Notes under the pieces: generated by a model
Database searches by the model: none
What the model was told of the DNA's origin: nothing
The model's input: the letters and a program-made list of their open reading frames with translations, nothing else
From: Ostrinia nubilalis
Lineage: Eukaryota > Arthropoda > Insecta > Lepidoptera > Crambidae
Reading direction: 5' to 3'
Assembly (NCBI RefSeq): GCF_963855985.1
Contig: NC_087111.1
Coordinates: forward strand, 1,431,001-1,495,000
DNA length: 64,000 nucleotides
In this document: positions 63,300 through 64,000 of the stretch, in pieces
How positions within the stretch are numbered: position 1 is the first letter of the stretch
Layout of the letters: each line of letters begins with the position of its first letter
Program-made: the position numbers and the translations under genes

Positions 63300-64000
63300 C
63301 TATCTGGGGGCACGGCAGTGCCCCCACCAAGTCGAGCAAAAAAGCGGCACGGCCGTACCATCCTTTTCTCGAAGCAATTCAGGCCATTTTCGACCGCCTG
63401 TAACTTCGTTGTGGATAAAACTAGAAGGCTGAATTTTCATTAGCTATGCAGGCATTGTAAAGACACGTTATATTTAAAATTTCATTCAATTTGAACCAGT
63501 AGTTTAAGAATTATAACGGGTCAAAGTTACTTAATTTTGTCACTCACTGACTGACTCACTGACTCACTGACTCACCGATCATCAAAACTCTAAGGCACTT
63601 CTAGCAGACCTAGAAGCTTCAAATTTGGAATATAAGTAGTGTTTGGTGTATGAATCAAGGAAAAACTAAAATATTTGGGGGCACGGTAGTGCAACCGCCA
63701 AGTCGAGTAAAATTTTTCAATTTCGGTCCAGTTTTCTAGATACATAACTGCTGTCTACAAAATACAAAAAGAAATGATATTTGGGGGCACGGTAGTGCAA
63801 CCGCCAAGTCGAGTAAAATTTTTCAATTTCGGTCCAGTTTTCTAGATACATAACTGCTGTCTACAAAATACAAAAAGAAATGAGATCCCATCAAAAACAA
63901 TACTTGTCAAAAAAACCAAGTCTCGCAACTCAGTTGTTCTACGGTAAAAAGTTGTGAGATCCATGTAATACCAAGTCCAGGCCAGGAAATCTTTAACGTT
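63300..64000 (+). mobile_element. 0.9-kb dispersed element H, copy 2 (cut by window end)
   Basis: It matches 37232-37932 nearly base for base: the opening GGGGGCACGGCAGTGCCCCC hairpin, 'ccaccaagtcgagcaaaaaa', a slightly longer (CACTGACT) tract, two 106-bp direct repeats (from 63671 and 63777) and the first arm of the terminal inverted repeat. The few differences (e.g. one G/T change in 'agacacgttatattt') imply very recent spread. The second arm lies beyond the window. Confidence 0.82.

Noticed and set aside
1..64000. Endogenous viral or bracovirus-derived sequence
   Set aside because: No polymerase, capsid, envelope or other viral gene signature was seen in any frame; element H and the Helitron-like repeats are better treated as ordinary host repeats.

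Overview
The window looks like gene-poor, transposon-dominated nuclear DNA from a moth or butterfly (Lepidoptera). The signs are: an AT-rich background; several copies of C-terminal RTE-clade retrotransposon fragments of the lepidopteran type (motifs such as RIRNEEIR, KWQWAGHI, RPPTRWTDD, VQQWTS) ending in (CGAA)n, (ATC)n or (GTC)n tails; a tRNA-derived SINE of about 327 bp that resembles the Metulj SINEs of Heliconius; many 3' ends of the type CCCGCG..CTTCG..CGCG..CTAG that resemble lepidopteran microsatellite-associated Helitron-like elements; and many small inverted-repeat (MITE) families. I could not identify a complete cellular gene, rRNA, functional tRNA, CRISPR array or virus. All family assignments come from reading the sequence and from memory; no database search was possible.

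Layout. 1-12 kb: RTE and SINE fragments, foldback MITEs, and a broken piggyBac-type gene (10.7-11.7 kb). 12-18 kb: a dense MITE cluster, including a 759-bp element with about 230-bp inverted ends, and a candidate TATA plus initiator promoter on the minus strand near 17.57 kb. 18.7-20.1 kb: a 1.4-kb TA-flanked element with 26-bp inverted ends and repeated copies of its end motif. 22.6-27.7 kb: the most complex locus, where a foldback MITE with a 7-bp target duplication is split by a retroposon tail and a 4.1-kb TA-flanked element, which itself contains two RTE copies. 28-36 kb: LINE remnants, Helitron-like repeats, an identical 83-bp inverted pair 3.5 kb apart, and a 138-bp-arm hairpin. 36-42 kb: RTE copies with clear target duplications, a 0.9-kb element ending in a 146-bp-arm hairpin (a second, nearly identical copy begins at 63.3 kb), and a candidate 28-nt microexon at 39.74 kb. 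42-64 kb: SINEs, Helitron-like families whose internal repeat number differs between copies, nested MITEs and SINEs, and two decayed coding remnants (50.4 and 60.1 kb).

The only hints of host genes are two short plus-strand segments with good splice signals (12,581-12,613 and 39,739-39,766) and the minus-strand promoter-like site. The window may lie in large introns or in an intergenic region. Many inserts can be ordered in time because one interrupts another with readable target-site duplications, and at least four unrelated MITE families share a TTA/TAA-type duplication, as expected for PIF/Harbinger-type mobilisation.
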